The translations under genes and the position numbers were made by a program. Shown piece by piece: positions 46,573 through 55,967 of a stretch of DNA of 64,000 nt (positions are counted from its first letter, which is position 1; every line of letters begins with the position of its first letter). The notes beneath the pieces were generated by a model. That model was not told the DNA's origin and did not search any database. It was given only the letters and a program-made list of their open reading frames with translations. The stretch covers positions 124,001 through 188,000 of the forward strand of contig NZ_CP162101.1 in assembly GCF_040869035.1 (NCBI RefSeq). Reading direction: 5' to 3'. The DNA is from Vibrio sp. NTOU-M3 (GTDB lineage: Bacteria; Pseudomonadota; Gammaproteobacteria; Enterobacterales; Vibrionaceae).

Positions 46573-46580
46573 ACAAAAAA

Positions 46581-46605
46581 AGCCAGCACGGGGGAGGCAC
46601 TGGCT
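46581..46605 (-). terminator. Terminator of the mannose-PTS operon
   Basis: On the minus strand AGCCAG and CTGGCT close a GC-rich loop and are followed by a run of seven T. It lies after the stop of the cupin gene at 46627. Confidence 0.85.
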
Positions 46606-46626
46606 AAAGGAGCATGGATTAGCTTC

Positions 46627-47193
46627 TTACTGAGCTTTTTTATCGACTTTGTGGATTTGATATCCGTCTTCCCCACGGCGTATGCGCACACCAAAACCTT
46701 CATTTTCGATGAAGGTATAGTCGTGCCCTGCCACCGCTGGCCAAACTGCTAAAGCGGACAATCTTTCGCGACCTGTATTGACCAAACGATGGGCAACAAC
46801 ACTACGGATATGGTGGACACTACCGGGAAACACTTTTTCTACGGTTACACAGCCTTGTTCATTTTGTAGGATCAGCAATCCTTCACCAACGGTACCAAAA
46901 TAGTATTCGGCTTGTTCTGCTCGTTCATGAATGTGGCCACGAGTCATGTAATATTCATTTCCAACGCTCCCCGGATTAAGGTGAGTCACGCCAAAATTGA
47001 GCTCTCCTTCCGTCTGTTCAGGTGGAAACATCTCAACGCAATAAATAACTTCGGTCGGATCCATTTCCTCATAAGCGTTTTTGTCCTCAAACACCCCTTC
47101 TAAAGACCCTAATGTCGTTTCTTTGCACATCAACTCCTCAGAACGAATTTGCCCCGAAATATAGTTCACATACGGAGGAATCTTAACTTCCAT
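46627..47193 (-). CDS. Cupin-type glucose-6-phosphate isomerase
   Basis: This 188-residue protein matches the cupin (archaeal-type) phosphoglucose isomerase family, which interconverts glucose-6-phosphate and fructose-6-phosphate with a bound metal. The metal motif is TRGHIHERAEQAEYYFG near residues 83-100, with a further His in GSVHHIRSVVAHRLVN near 125-140. It overlaps the preceding AGE-type gene by 11 bases and is the last gene of the seven-gene operon. In this setting it may act on a hexose-phosphate produced by the PTS. Confidence 0.85.
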   Translation of the reverse strand: MEVKIPPYVNYISGQIRSEELMCKETTLGSLEGVFEDKNAYEEMDPTEVIYCVEMFPPEQTEGELNFGVTHLNPGSVGNEYYMTRGHIHERAEQAEYYFGTVGEGLLILQNEQGCVTVEKVFPGSVHHIRSVVAHRLVNTGRERLSALAVWPAVAGHDYTFIENEGFGVRIRRGEDGYQIHKVDKKAQ

Positions 47194-48322
47194 GGCTTAA
47201 CTCCTTTTCAGCTTTAATTAACTCAGCAAATGCCAAAAATATATGGTAGAACGTGCTCGCCGGAGAATGAGGCTGCTGCGAGAAACCATACTTGTCAGTT
47301 TGATCGACCCATAACCCCTTTTCTGCGGGTTCAATGTAGTATTTGAAAATATGATCAACCGCGGATGATATCGCAGCTTCACGAATCGGCGTAGGGTTAC
47401 GCTCCCACAGTGCAATACACGCTTTTAAGTATTCAGTTTGGCACCACAAGCGTGATGTCGGCCTTAATGCTTCACCCGTAGACAAGACTTCATCCCGAAC
47501 TAATTGATTGGGGTTGTGACCGTATATCTGAGCAAAACGCTGTAACTTCTCTATTTGTTCGGTCACATCAGCGTTAGTCAACTTTTGGTAGTGATTAAGT
47601 AACCAAATCCATTCGTAATGATGTCCCGGGTCTACGTGCGTTCCCGTCTCTTTATCTAATGAGAGATCCGCATTGAAGAACTCTGCGAGATGATCATCAC
47701 GTAGAAAATACATATTAAACAGCTGGTAAATGTTACCAGCACGCTGAAGCCAAATAGCATCATCCGTTGCTTCATAAGCAACCATCAAGGCTTCAAACAA
47801 ATGCATGTGAGGATTTTGCCCTTTCGCATTCAAGCTTTCGGTTGAGATGTAAAAGCCCGGTTGACGATCAGAGCTGAGTTCACGCTCAATGAAGTCATAC
47901 ATCGCATACATGTTATTTAAACTATCTTGGCTACGAGTGAGCTTGTAATGCCAAGCAAACCCCAGCAGCGCGAACGCTTGTTCATATAGATAAATTTGTG
48001 ATGGACCTTCGTCAAACTCTTTGCTTAACGCAAACTTAAACCCTTGCTCTGGAGAACCGTAATAATATAAGCCAATCGTTACGACATCATTAACAAGCTC
48101 TGTAGCGTCGCACATATCAAGTAATGTTGCGTGGCTAAAAACGTAAATCTGTCTTGGTTGTACTCGAAATCGAATCAATGATGGTGCGTAAAGTTCACCA
48201 TCTTGACGTATCCCCTCAGCAAACAATGCGTGCTCTTTAAGTACACTGTTTTGCCATTTTGGTAAGGCGTAAGAAGTCAGCCAGCGCTGACAGCGTGCAG
48301 CCTGAAAAGATAAAGAATTCAT
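47183..48322 (-). CDS. AGE-family sugar epimerase/isomerase
   Basis: This 379-residue protein is predicted to form an (alpha/alpha)6 barrel, as in N-acylglucosamine 2-epimerase, mannose isomerase (YihS-type) and cellobiose epimerase. Visible family features are the HVDPGHHYEWIWLLNHY stretch near residue 230 (catalytic His and Glu region), the earlier NPHMHLFEALMVAYEAT near 170, and the C-terminal KYGFSQQPHSPASTFYHIFLAF. Its substrate (mannose, fructose, glucose or lyxose type) cannot be decided. It lies between the PTS IID gene and the cupin isomerase. Confidence 0.85.
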   Translation of the reverse strand: MNSLSFQAARCQRWLTSYALPKWQNSVLKEHALFAEGIRQDGELYAPSLIRFRVQPRQIYVFSHATLLDMCDATELVNDVVTIGLYYYGSPEQGFKFALSKEFDEGPSQIYLYEQAFALLGFAWHYKLTRSQDSLNNMYAMYDFIERELSSDRQPGFYISTESLNAKGQNPHMHLFEALMVAYEATDDAIWLQRAGNIYQLFNMYFLRDDHLAEFFNADLSLDKETGTHVDPGHHYEWIWLLNHYQKLTNADVTEQIEKLQRFAQIYGHNPNQLVRDEVLSTGEALRPTSRLWCQTEYLKACIALWERNPTPIREAAISSAVDHIFKYYIEPAEKGLWVDQTDKYGFSQQPHSPASTFYHIFLAFAELIKAEKELSHGS

Positions 48323-48378
48323 TTTGTTATCCCTAAGGCAACGCTTTGATTAGCGTTGCCTTCAGAAGCCAGTAGAAA

Positions 48379-49227
48379 TTAGAAGATGCCGAGTGCGACA
48401 CCAATGGCGGAGAAAGCAACGAGTGCTAACATTGCATTGACTGGGCTTAGTCCCTTCTTCGCCATTGCATACCAAGTTCCTAGAACAACCAGCAAAGGCA
48501 GTAATTTAGGGAAGATTCCATCCAACATGGCTTGAATACTGATATCGACTCCATCTTTTGTGGCGTACTCCAGCCCGGTGCCAAGGTTCACATAACTTGC
48601 CGCAACACCGCCCATGACAAACACACCAAGCAACGATAATGCTTCACGTATTTTGGTGGATTTATCACTGACTAACACTTCCACTGAGCTTGCACCCATC
48701 TTGTAGCCTTTCATAAACAGCTGGTATGAACCAATCAGCGCAATGGCGTTAAAGGCAACAATATAAAAAATCGGGCCAAGAATATTGCCACCTGCGGCAA
48801 GTGCCATACCAATACTCAATAGTATTGGGATCAACATTCCCGGTATCATCGAATCGCCGATACCTGCTACAGGCCCCATCAAACCGACTTTGAGCGTATT
48901 AATGGTTTCCCCATCAAGTGGCTCGCCATTCGCCTTTTTCTCTTCCATACCCACGGCCATACCGTTGATGATGGCACCCAGTTGTGGCTCCGTGTTGTAG
49001 AAAGAAGCGTGGCGTTTCATGGCTTCAATACGATCTTCTTTATTTGGATACAGTTTCTTTAGTGCCGGCATCATGCCTAAACAAAATCCAAACGATTCAA
49101 GACGCTCAAAGCTCATTGAAGACAGGTTGTACATCATCCATGCTTTCCAGCATTTGGTTAGATCTTTCTTATCCAGCTCTACCCGTGAGCTGCCAGTGTT
49201 TTCTGTCGGGTGTTTAAGTTCAGTCAT
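48379..49227 (-). CDS. PTS mannose-family IID component
   Basis: This 282-residue membrane protein has LTKCWKAWMMYNLSSMSFERLESFGFCLGM near residues 25-55, the recognisable IID core. One to two long hydrophobic segments follow. IID works with IIC to move the sugar during phosphorylation. Its ATG overlaps the IIC stop by one base (TGATG). Confidence 0.93.
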   Translation of the reverse strand: MTELKHPTENTGSSRVELDKKDLTKCWKAWMMYNLSSMSFERLESFGFCLGMMPALKKLYPNKEDRIEAMKRHASFYNTEPQLGAIINGMAVGMEEKKANGEPLDGETINTLKVGLMGPVAGIGDSMIPGMLIPILLSIGMALAAGGNILGPIFYIVAFNAIALIGSYQLFMKGYKMGASSVEVLVSDKSTKIREALSLLGVFVMGGVAASYVNLGTGLEYATKDGVDISIQAMLDGIFPKLLPLLVVLGTWYAMAKKGLSPVNAMLALVAFSAIGVALGIF

Positions 49228-50030
49228 CAGAATTCATCCTCATCGTCATCAGCGACTGTATTTTGTGCTGCTACAGAAGGTTGTGGATCTGGCTTGTAGT
49301 TGTAATGAATCAACGCGAATAGCGCACCAATCGTGACTAAGCCCAGCATATTCAGTTTTAAGAAAACGATGCCAACAAACCCAACAAGGAAGTAGATCAA
49401 CATACTGTTGTCTTTGATGATCTGCTTCAGCAAGATAGCGATGCCCACAGCAGGTAAAATGCCACCTAGAACGGACATAGTGTCAATCACTATATCTGGC
49501 AAGCTCGCCATGAAACCTTCGATGTACTGGTTACCAAAATAAACCGCGATAAATGTCGGAACAAAGCGCATCAAAAAGTTGGTGACTTGCGGATAAATGG
49601 CGGAGTTCATGTATACCCCACGTTCATCACCCGCTTCTATTGCCAGATCAGCTCGGTGGTTCCAGTAGGAGTTAAGGACCATCATGAAGTTGAAAATAAT
49701 GGTTCCGGCGATACCAATGGTCGCCGCAATCGCAACGGCCACTTCGACCCCCTGCCCCGACATAACCCCGAGGGCAACGGCCGGAAACGCTACAAAGTTT
49801 AAGTCTGCTGGCATCGCACCACCTGGTGTGACCATCGCGATGTATACTGCTTGCACAGCCACACCAACCATGATCCCGGTTTGTAAATCACCAAGGATAA
49901 GGCCAACGAGCATCCCCGAAACTAACGGGCGAGTAATGGTGTACCAGCCACCGGTTAGCCCCATCAGCCAAGGGCTTGATAGCGCTCCGAGATAACAAAG
50001 TATCCCGATAAGTACTGCTTCTAAAAACAT
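49227..50030 (-). CDS. PTS mannose-family IIC component
   Basis: This 267-residue membrane protein has about eight hydrophobic segments. The IIC signature lies in GGAMPADLNFVAFPAVALG near residue 75 and the preceding loop LVLGLILGDLQTGIMVGVAVQ (approximately). It forms the sugar pathway together with IID. The C-terminal tail is acidic (ADDDEDEF). It is coupled to IID and follows IIB after a 32-base gap. Confidence 0.93.
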   Translation of the reverse strand: MFLEAVLIGILCYLGALSSPWLMGLTGGWYTITRPLVSGMLVGLILGDLQTGIMVGVAVQAVYIAMVTPGGAMPADLNFVAFPAVALGVMSGQGVEVAVAIAATIGIAGTIIFNFMMVLNSYWNHRADLAIEAGDERGVYMNSAIYPQVTNFLMRFVPTFIAVYFGNQYIEGFMASLPDIVIDTMSVLGGILPAVGIAILLKQIIKDNSMLIYFLVGFVGIVFLKLNMLGLVTIGALFALIHYNYKPDPQPSVAAQNTVADDDEDEF

Positions 50031-50062
50031 AATCTTGTCCTTTTGCTCACGTTAAAGCATGG

Positions 50063-50557
50063 TTACTTCAGTTTTTGTTGTGCGTCTTGCCAGCTATATG
50101 CATTGGCATCGGGCACTAATCTGAATTCAATCTGATGTCCGGCATCGCTCAGATAGTTAAATGCTGTAATTTCTTCTGCATTAACACACTGATTTCCACC
50201 GATGGTTGTCGTGCCCTCACGAGCACTCATAGGACCAACGTTGATTTTTTTATTAAGGTTGGTCAGGTCAATTCCCGACTCGCTGATTTTCTGCAGCGTG
50301 ACCGGGGATTTAGCAATAACGAAATATTTTTTGTCACTAGCAATGACTTTAGGAAGCTTGGTGATTGCAGTCGCCGTATCAAATAACCAAACTTTGACAT
50401 CCGTGACAGCGCCTTTCATAACTTGAGAGAGCAGTGGGTCAGCCGCAACCGCGTCATCAATTGCGACAATACCGTCGCAAGGCAGCTCTTTTGCCCAACG
50501 AGTCATCAATTGACCGTGGATCACCCGGTCATCAATACGTACAAATGAAATGGCCAT
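50063..50557 (-). CDS. PTS mannose-family IIB component
   Basis: This 164-residue cytosolic protein has FVRIDDRVIHGQLMTRW, in which His14 is the phosphorylation site. GPMSAREGTTTIGGNQCV and LPKVIASDKKYFVIAKSP are typical of IIB of this family. Start 50557 follows AGGAG; an upstream start at 50596 would overlap IIA. It passes phosphate from IIA to the incoming sugar. Confidence 0.92.
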   Translation of the reverse strand: MAISFVRIDDRVIHGQLMTRWAKELPCDGIVAIDDAVAADPLLSQVMKGAVTDVKVWLFDTATAITKLPKVIASDKKYFVIAKSPVTLQKISESGIDLTNLNKKINVGPMSAREGTTTIGGNQCVNAEEITAFNYLSDAGHQIEFRLVPDANAYSWQDAQQKLK

Positions 50558-50567
50558 AACAAGCTCC

Positions 50568-50996
50568 TTAAAAATCGTCTTCTTCCGTCGAATCAATCAA
50601 CTCTGCAATTACAATGGTGCCGAGTGCTTCTTTATGTAGTTTTTGTGCGACCACGAGTGCGTCATCTTCTTCAACATACTCTGCTGTCATTAATAAAGTG
50701 GGAAAGTTAACCCCGGTCACGACTTCCACATTGGTTTCAAATTCACGGTCAAACGCGTAGGTACACGCCACGTTGTAAGGTGTGCCGCATTCAAGGTCAC
50801 ACAACACAACAATCCCGTCGAAGTGAGGGGCAACCTTGCGGATCTCTTGATCAAAATCTCGCTTGAACTGTTCAATGCCGCCTTCTTCGGTCAAACAAAC
50901 GCAGGAGGTATTTTCTAGCTGACCAAAAACCATATTGGCGCTGGCCATCAGCGCTTGTGCCAACGGTCCATGTGTCGCAACAATAAAATGAATCAT
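50568..50996 (-). CDS. PTS mannose-family IIA component
   Basis: This 142-residue cytosolic protein has FIVATHGPLAQALM, where His9 is the phosphorylation site, and the IVVLCDLECGTPYN loop typical of this IIA fold. It receives phosphate from HPr. The gene starts four bases after the isomerase stop and is followed closely by IIB. Confidence 0.92.
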   Translation of the reverse strand: MIHFIVATHGPLAQALMASANMVFGQLENTSCVCLTEEGGIEQFKRDFDQEIRKVAPHFDGIVVLCDLECGTPYNVACTYAFDREFETNVEVVTGVNFPTLLMTAEYVEEDDALVVAQKLHKEALGTIVIAELIDSTEEDDF

Positions 50997-51000
50997 CTAA

Positions 51001-52761
51001 TTACCCTCTTACAAACGCTTTAATGGTTGCCAGTTCATGTCCGACACTTTCACCATGTGGTTCAATGATGTATTCGTCCACGTTCGCCGGAATCACAAAG
51101 GTTTCGGCATAATGGACAACAAACGGTTCAAACTGATTGTTTGGGCTAATCACTCGTGCTTCTCGCCCTTCAATTAAGTTAAGTACATTTACCGCACCGC
51201 ATGTCTGGTGTAACACTGGCTCAGAAAACCAATGGCGGCGCGTTTCAATAAACTCTCTGTCATGCAGACCCGTTTTCTCTTCACGCCAACCTGCGCCTTC
51301 AGCAATAGGCTCAACCGCGTTAATCAAATTACTTTCACACCATTGGGTATCTCTGTCCCATTGGATCACCTCTTTGCCATGTTCCAAATGCACCGGACGT
51401 GGTAGCCCATCCATTCCAAGGCGTCCCCAATCCCATAGCTTGAATGTAAAAATGTAAGGTGTGGCACTTATCTCCAGAACCATTGATTCAGAACCAGAAC
51501 AGTGGATTGTCCCGGCAGGAATCAAAAAATGATCGTGTTTTTTCGCTGGAAATTGATTGATGTACTTTTCATCATCGAAAGGCTTTTCACCGCGTTGAGC
51601 AGCGTGCAAATCCGCCATCATTTCATCCGGATTAATGCCTGTTTTCGTTCCCAAATACACACTCGCATTTTCACCCGCGTCCAAGAGGTAGTAACTTTCG
51701 TCTTGGGTATAGTGCATGCCAAATTCGTTCTGGATATATTCCGTTATCGGGTGTACCTGCAAGCTAAGATGTTGACCCTCCATGGTATCGAGGAAATCAA
51801 AGCGGATCGGGAATTCTGCCCCAAATCGTGCATGTACTTTTTCACCTAACAAGGCTTTCGGTTGCATCAAGACCAGATCTTGAGAAGGGATCTCCACGGT
51901 GACGTCACCGTATTTGAGCAGTAAACTGTTCTCTTCCGGCACACAGTCGAAGCACCAAGCATAATTTGGTTTGTCCGCTTCCAAATCACAGACTTGTTTC
52001 ATCCACTGCCCACCCCAGACTCCCGGATCAAAGAAAGGAACTAAGCGGAAAGGTTGTTGCGTTGCCTGACGAAGCCCAGCGTTAAACGCTTCACCAGTGA
52101 CCAATTTCGGGTCCATCGCACTGTTGGTATCGAGCAAGAAATCAACCGCATCGAGTAACTTCGTTTTGTAGCGATCAAATACGCGCCACTCAATAAAGAA
52201 AGAGCGTTTATAGCGGCGTAGCACATCTTCGTTAAAGTTATCGACACCCCAGTTTCCAAGCTCTCCTCGACGAAAACGCTGTTGGATTTCCCAGCGCGCC
52301 ATGTCGGCGTAAACAAAGGTATCTCCTTGCGCGACTAACCTTGCACCATGGCCGTACACCACAATGAGCCCACTTTCACACTGTTCTACCAACTCAGATA
52401 AATCTGCTAATCTCTCTTGGTCGAAAAATTCTTCTAGTTTATGTGGAGCTATCACGCCAAATACGCGGTCATCCGTAATATGACGCTCTAACATGGCATG
52501 AATATAAGTTTCTTCATATTTCGCGGAGTCGGTAGAAATCACAACAGCAGGATTAAGCGGTGCGATAAGCTGTTGCAGTAACTCATCATGATCGACGCCA
52601 TGATAGGTATCAATCACTAACACATGTTTATGGCCCTGAGCGACACTGTTCTCAAGTGTTTTTACGATACTCGCCCAGCCTCGTTGTCCATGGTGCTGAT
52701 AACCCTTCACTTCGATGTGTGGTGTTTTGTCATAATTCGATTGACCAGATAAATACTTCAT
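51001..52761 (-). CDS. Class I mannose-6-phosphate isomerase with extra N-terminal domain
   Basis: This 586-residue fusion is first in the PTS operon. Residues 240-586 form a cupin-type ManA domain: FFDPGVWGGQWMK near 245, LSLQVHPITEYIQNEFG near 330 and KKHDHFLIPAGTIHCSGSE near 410 (zinc-binding His and Glu). Residues 1-215 form an alpha/beta domain reminiscent of the P-loop/uridine-kinase-like domains fused to some ManA proteins. I see no clear Walker A motif, so ATP binding is doubtful. Mannose-6-phosphate to fructose-6-phosphate is the expected reaction. The operon is divergent from a LacI regulator. Confidence 0.85.
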   Translation of the reverse strand: MKYLSGQSNYDKTPHIEVKGYQHHGQRGWASIVKTLENSVAQGHKHVLVIDTYHGVDHDELLQQLIAPLNPAVVISTDSAKYEETYIHAMLERHITDDRVFGVIAPHKLEEFFDQERLADLSELVEQCESGLIVVYGHGARLVAQGDTFVYADMARWEIQQRFRRGELGNWGVDNFNEDVLRRYKRSFFIEWRVFDRYKTKLLDAVDFLLDTNSAMDPKLVTGEAFNAGLRQATQQPFRLVPFFDPGVWGGQWMKQVCDLEADKPNYAWCFDCVPEENSLLLKYGDVTVEIPSQDLVLMQPKALLGEKVHARFGAEFPIRFDFLDTMEGQHLSLQVHPITEYIQNEFGMHYTQDESYYLLDAGENASVYLGTKTGINPDEMMADLHAAQRGEKPFDDEKYINQFPAKKHDHFLIPAGTIHCSGSESMVLEISATPYIFTFKLWDWGRLGMDGLPRPVHLEHGKEVIQWDRDTQWCESNLINAVEPIAEGAGWREEKTGLHDREFIETRRHWFSEPVLHQTCGAVNVLNLIEGREARVISPNNQFEPFVVHYAETFVIPANVDEYIIEPHGESVGHELATIKAFVRG

Positions 52762-52822
52762 ACATCACCTTTGATTGCCTTCTGATGACAATTTAATCAA
52801 TGAGTCATAAAAACCACAAACT

Positions 52823-52940
52823 GGTTAACGTGTTTAACCTATCATTTATCTTTGTTTAATCTCGATCTATTGGCATTTGTAAGTGTACGATCACAAATAA
52901 ATCGTTTAAAAATACATCAAATAAGATTAAACGTTTAACC
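52823..52940. promoter_or_regulatory. LacI-type operators between the PTS operon and its regulator
   Basis: GATTAAACGTTTAACC at 52925-52940 contains the perfect 12-base palindrome TTAAACGTTTAA. A second site, GGTTAACGTGTTTAACC, lies at 52823-52839, and a third (10 of 12 matches) at 52898-52909. Palindromes with a central CG are typical LacI/GalR operators. Three sites across a 270-base divergent region suggest repression by looping. Confidence 0.8.
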
Positions 52941-53031
52941 TAGAATTAATTCATTCAGAACAGTGATACATATAGTTAGAAAATAGGCTTTTAATGAACG
53001 CTAGGCTGAAGTGTCTTGATGAGGTGAACAG

Positions 53032-54033
53032 ATGGGAAAAGCAACAATTGCACACGTCGCGAAGCATTGTCAGGTCTCAACCGCGACCGTTTCTATGGTC
53101 TTAACCAACAAGGGACGAATTTCCGAACCAACTCGAGAGCGAGTGTTGAAAGCTGTTGAGGAACTTGGCTATGTGTACAATCAAGCGGCCGCCAACTTAC
53201 GGCACAAACGCAGTAACCTCGTTGGCTTAGTCACCCCCGACATTACCAACCCCTTTTACTCAGAGCTCATCGCCGGCCTTAGCCACTTTCTCGAAGAACG
53301 AAACTCCATGTTATTTCTCGCCAACTCAGAAGAAAGTGTCGAACGGCAAGATAAGTTCATCGACTCATTGCTAAGCCAAAATGCTGGAGGTGTGGTGATA
53401 TGTCCAGCCGTCGATACCGATATCAACTATTTAAATACCGTTAAAGGTCGCGGGCTTCCCGTCGTGCTGGCAGTTAGGCCACTTGGTGATGATCTGTTTG
53501 ATTTCGTCGGCACCAATAATTTTATGGGGCTACAACTGGCTACCGAACACTTGATCCAACTCGGCCACACTCATATTGGTTTTATCGGTGGTTTGGAAGG
53601 TTCGAAAACACGCTCACACCGACTTGGCGGGTATTTATCTAAGTTGATGGAACATGGCATTCCATTTCGTGAAAGCTATGTGCGCAGCTGTTCTGCGAGC
53701 CGTACCGAAGGAGCAAAAATCACACAGGAACTGTTAGAACAACACCCTGAGATTACCGCAGTGATCGGTTATCAAGACATCGTGGCGTTTGGTGTTATGC
53801 GTGCAATCAAAGCCATTGGAAAGCAAGTGGGTAAAGACATCGCTGTCGTCGGTTTTGATGATGTACCAGAAGCGGCAGACTCCATGCCTGCACTCACCAC
53901 TATTTCTGTCTCCGCAAAGCAGATAGGCCGAGTTGCGGGTGAGCTGATTCTGGCGAGAATGGAGGGTGATAAGCAGACGGTGAAAAGCACTATCTTTCCC
54001 CCTAAGCTTCAAATTAGGGAGTCGTGCTGCTAG
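53032..54033 (+). CDS. LacI/GalR-family repressor of the mannose-PTS operon
   Basis: This 333-residue repressor has a LacI-type helix-turn-helix at residues 1-25 (TIAHVAKHCQVSTATVSMVLTN) and the hinge motif RVLKAVEELGYVYNQAAANLR. A periplasmic-binding-protein-like effector domain follows (LVGLVTPDITNPFYSEL near 65, VVGFDDVPEA near 275). GAGGTGA precedes the ATG. It is divergent from the PTS operon and probably binds the palindromes at 52823-52940, with a sugar or sugar phosphate as inducer. Confidence 0.92.
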   Translation: MGKATIAHVAKHCQVSTATVSMVLTNKGRISEPTRERVLKAVEELGYVYNQAAANLRHKRSNLVGLVTPDITNPFYSELIAGLSHFLEERNSMLFLANSEESVERQDKFIDSLLSQNAGGVVICPAVDTDINYLNTVKGRGLPVVLAVRPLGDDLFDFVGTNNFMGLQLATEHLIQLGHTHIGFIGGLEGSKTRSHRLGGYLSKLMEHGIPFRESYVRSCSASRTEGAKITQELLEQHPEITAVIGYQDIVAFGVMRAIKAIGKQVGKDIAVVGFDDVPEAADSMPALTTISVSAKQIGRVAGELILARMEGDKQTVKSTIFPPKLQIRESCC

Positions 54034-54048
54034 CCATCAATACAAAAA

Positions 54049-54069
54049 AGCCCCTCTCAATGAGGGGCT
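54049..54069 (-). terminator. Terminator of the fructose-type PTS permease gene
   Basis: On the minus strand AGCCCCTC and GAGGGGCT close a short loop and are followed by TTTTTTG. The hairpin also lies just after the LacI stop on the plus strand. Confidence 0.85.
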
Positions 54070-54101
54070 GGAGCATAGTCATAGGGGGTGACTATAGAGA
54101 G

Positions 54102-55967
54102 TTAAAGCTTTGACTGGATTAATGCCGTTGCGTTATGCATTGCGTCTTTTGTTGTGACATCCAGTGTTGGCAAATCGTTAAAACGTTCAGGTTCTTTGAT
54201 CGCAACATCGTGAGCAAAAATCACAAACTTCGCATTAGCCACATCTTTGGCAGTAATGCGGTTATTGATGCCATTTGCGCCCTGAGTTTCCACCTTGATT
54301 TTAATTCCCAAAAGATGGGCCGCTTTTTCCAATGATTTGGCCGCAAGGAATGTATGTGCTACACCTGAAGGACAAGAAGTAATCGCAAGAATGTCGGCTT
54401 CGCCCTCACCTTCAACTGATGCATAGACTTCTGTGACAGCGCTTTCAGATTCATCTTCAGTGACATTCTTCTTAAGTAAAATAACGATCAATGCCGTTGT
54501 GAGCGCACCCGCTAATGTCCCAACAACATAACCAATCTTGCCATCAACAACAGGGAGGACAATCCAGCCACCCCATGGGGCATGGTTTAACACATGGAAC
54601 ATAAAGCCAGTAATGTTACCAACGATACCACCAGCAACAATGGCAGGAAGTACACGCGCTGGGTCGGCAGCAGCGAATGGAATCGCTCCTTCTGTAATAC
54701 CGATCATCCCCATGATACCTGCAGCTTTACCTGCTTCTCGTTCATCACGTTTGAATTTCTTAGGTGAAAGGAAGGTTGCCAGCGCCATACCTAAAGGAGG
54801 CGTACAAATGGCAATGCCCACACCACCCATCAGCCATGGTTGCGTATCCACCTGAGTTTGCGCAAAAAGTGTCGCGACTTTGTTGATAGGGCCACCCATA
54901 TCAAAGGCGGTCATCCCACCTAAAATGGTACCAAGCAGCACTTTTCCTGAACCCGCCATTCCTGCCAACCACTCGTTCATGGTTGTCATTGCACTGGCGA
55001 TTGGCGCACCAATAACCCACATGACAGCACCACAAGTAATAAAAGTGCCCACAAGCGGATAGATAAATATGGAACCAAGTGAGCTCATGCTGTCTGGCAG
55101 TTTAATTCGTTTGAGTTGCCGAACTACAAAACCAGCAAAGAAGCCGACAACAATTGCGCCAAGAAAACCAGTGCTGTACTGGCTCACAGCAACCCAAGAA
55201 CCAATCATGCCCGGCGCAAGACCCGGTTTGTCTGCAATGGAGTAAGCAATATACCCACCCAACACCGCAGTGAACAGCGTCAAACCAGCAATACCCATTT
55301 GGGCAATATCCGCTAAGATGCCATTATCAGGGACTGCTCCTTGACCAGAAATCATGACCGATAACGAAAGCAGCACACCACCTGCGACAATGAATGGGAT
55401 CATGTGTGAGGTGCCAAATAACAAGTGTTCTTTGATGCGGCCGAGCTTTTGCTTCATCTCATTAGTGTTGTTTGCCGTTGATGGCATCTCTACTGGGCTT
55501 GGTTTGATTACATCCTGAGGTACATCAATCAATAACGCTCTCGCCTCTTCCACCGACTTAGCGGCTTTTAGGCGCTCAACAAAACCGTCTTCGACTAACT
55601 TACCTGAAATTTGTGCTAACACTTCAATATGATGATTGTCTGCACCATCTGGTGATGCCAGCATAAAGAAAACATCTGACAATTCACCATCCTCAGCACC
55701 GTAGTCAATGCCTTTGCGGCTGATGCCTACCGCTACTGCCGGTGTTTTTACCGCATTACTTTTAGCGTGTGGAATAGCAATACCATCTTCAAAGCCCGTA
55801 TTACCAATCTCTTCACGTCGCCATACGTCTGCAAGAAATTGCGATTTATCATTTAACTTACCAGCTTTGTCTAGCAACTCAGCCAACTCTTGCAATACGT
55901 TATCTTTGGTTCGAGATTGCAGATCTAATTTGATGATCTCAGGCTCAATGAGGTTTGTAATATCCAT
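54102..55967 (-). CDS. Fructose-family PTS permease with domain order A-C-B
   Basis: In this 621-residue fusion, residues 1-150 are a IIA domain with phospho-His67 in GIAIPHAKS. Residues 185-500 are a IIC membrane domain (GGVLLSLSVMISGQGAVP, ILGGMTAFDMGGPINKVA, GITEGAIPFAA). Residues 525-621 are a IIB domain with phospho-Cys in AITSCPSGVAHTF. It imports and phosphorylates a hexose such as fructose or mannose. A paralogue with order A-B-C lies at 58482. Regulation may depend on the AraC protein at 57240. Confidence 0.92.
   Translation of the reverse strand: MDITNLIEPEIIKLDLQSRTKDNVLQELAELLDKAGKLNDKSQFLADVWRREEIGNTGFEDGIAIPHAKSNAVKTPAVAVGISRKGIDYGAEDGELSDVFFMLASPDGADNHHIEVLAQISGKLVEDGFVERLKAAKSVEEARALLIDVPQDVIKPSPVEMPSTANNTNEMKQKLGRIKEHLLFGTSHMIPFIVAGGVLLSLSVMISGQGAVPDNGILADIAQMGIAGLTLFTAVLGGYIAYSIADKPGLAPGMIGSWVAVSQYSTGFLGAIVVGFFAGFVVRQLKRIKLPDSMSSLGSIFIYPLVGTFITCGAVMWVIGAPIASAMTTMNEWLAGMAGSGKVLLGTILGGMTAFDMGGPINKVATLFAQTQVDTQPWLMGGVGIAICTPPLGMALATFLSPKKFKRDEREAGKAAGIMGMIGITEGAIPFAAADPARVLPAIVAGGIVGNITGFMFHVLNHAPWGGWIVLPVVDGKIGYVVGTLAGALTTALIVILLKKNVTEDESESAVTEVYASVEGEGEADILAITSCPSGVAHTFLAAKSLEKAAHLLGIKIKVETQGANGINNRITAKDVANAKFVIFAHDVAIKEPERFNDLPTLDVTTKDAMHNATALIQSKL

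Noticed and set aside
52881..52897. Possible CRP site AAGTGTACGATCACAAA in the PTS-lacI gap
   Set aside because: Only the right half TCACA matches at the correct spacing; the left half departs from TGTGA, so I cannot support it.
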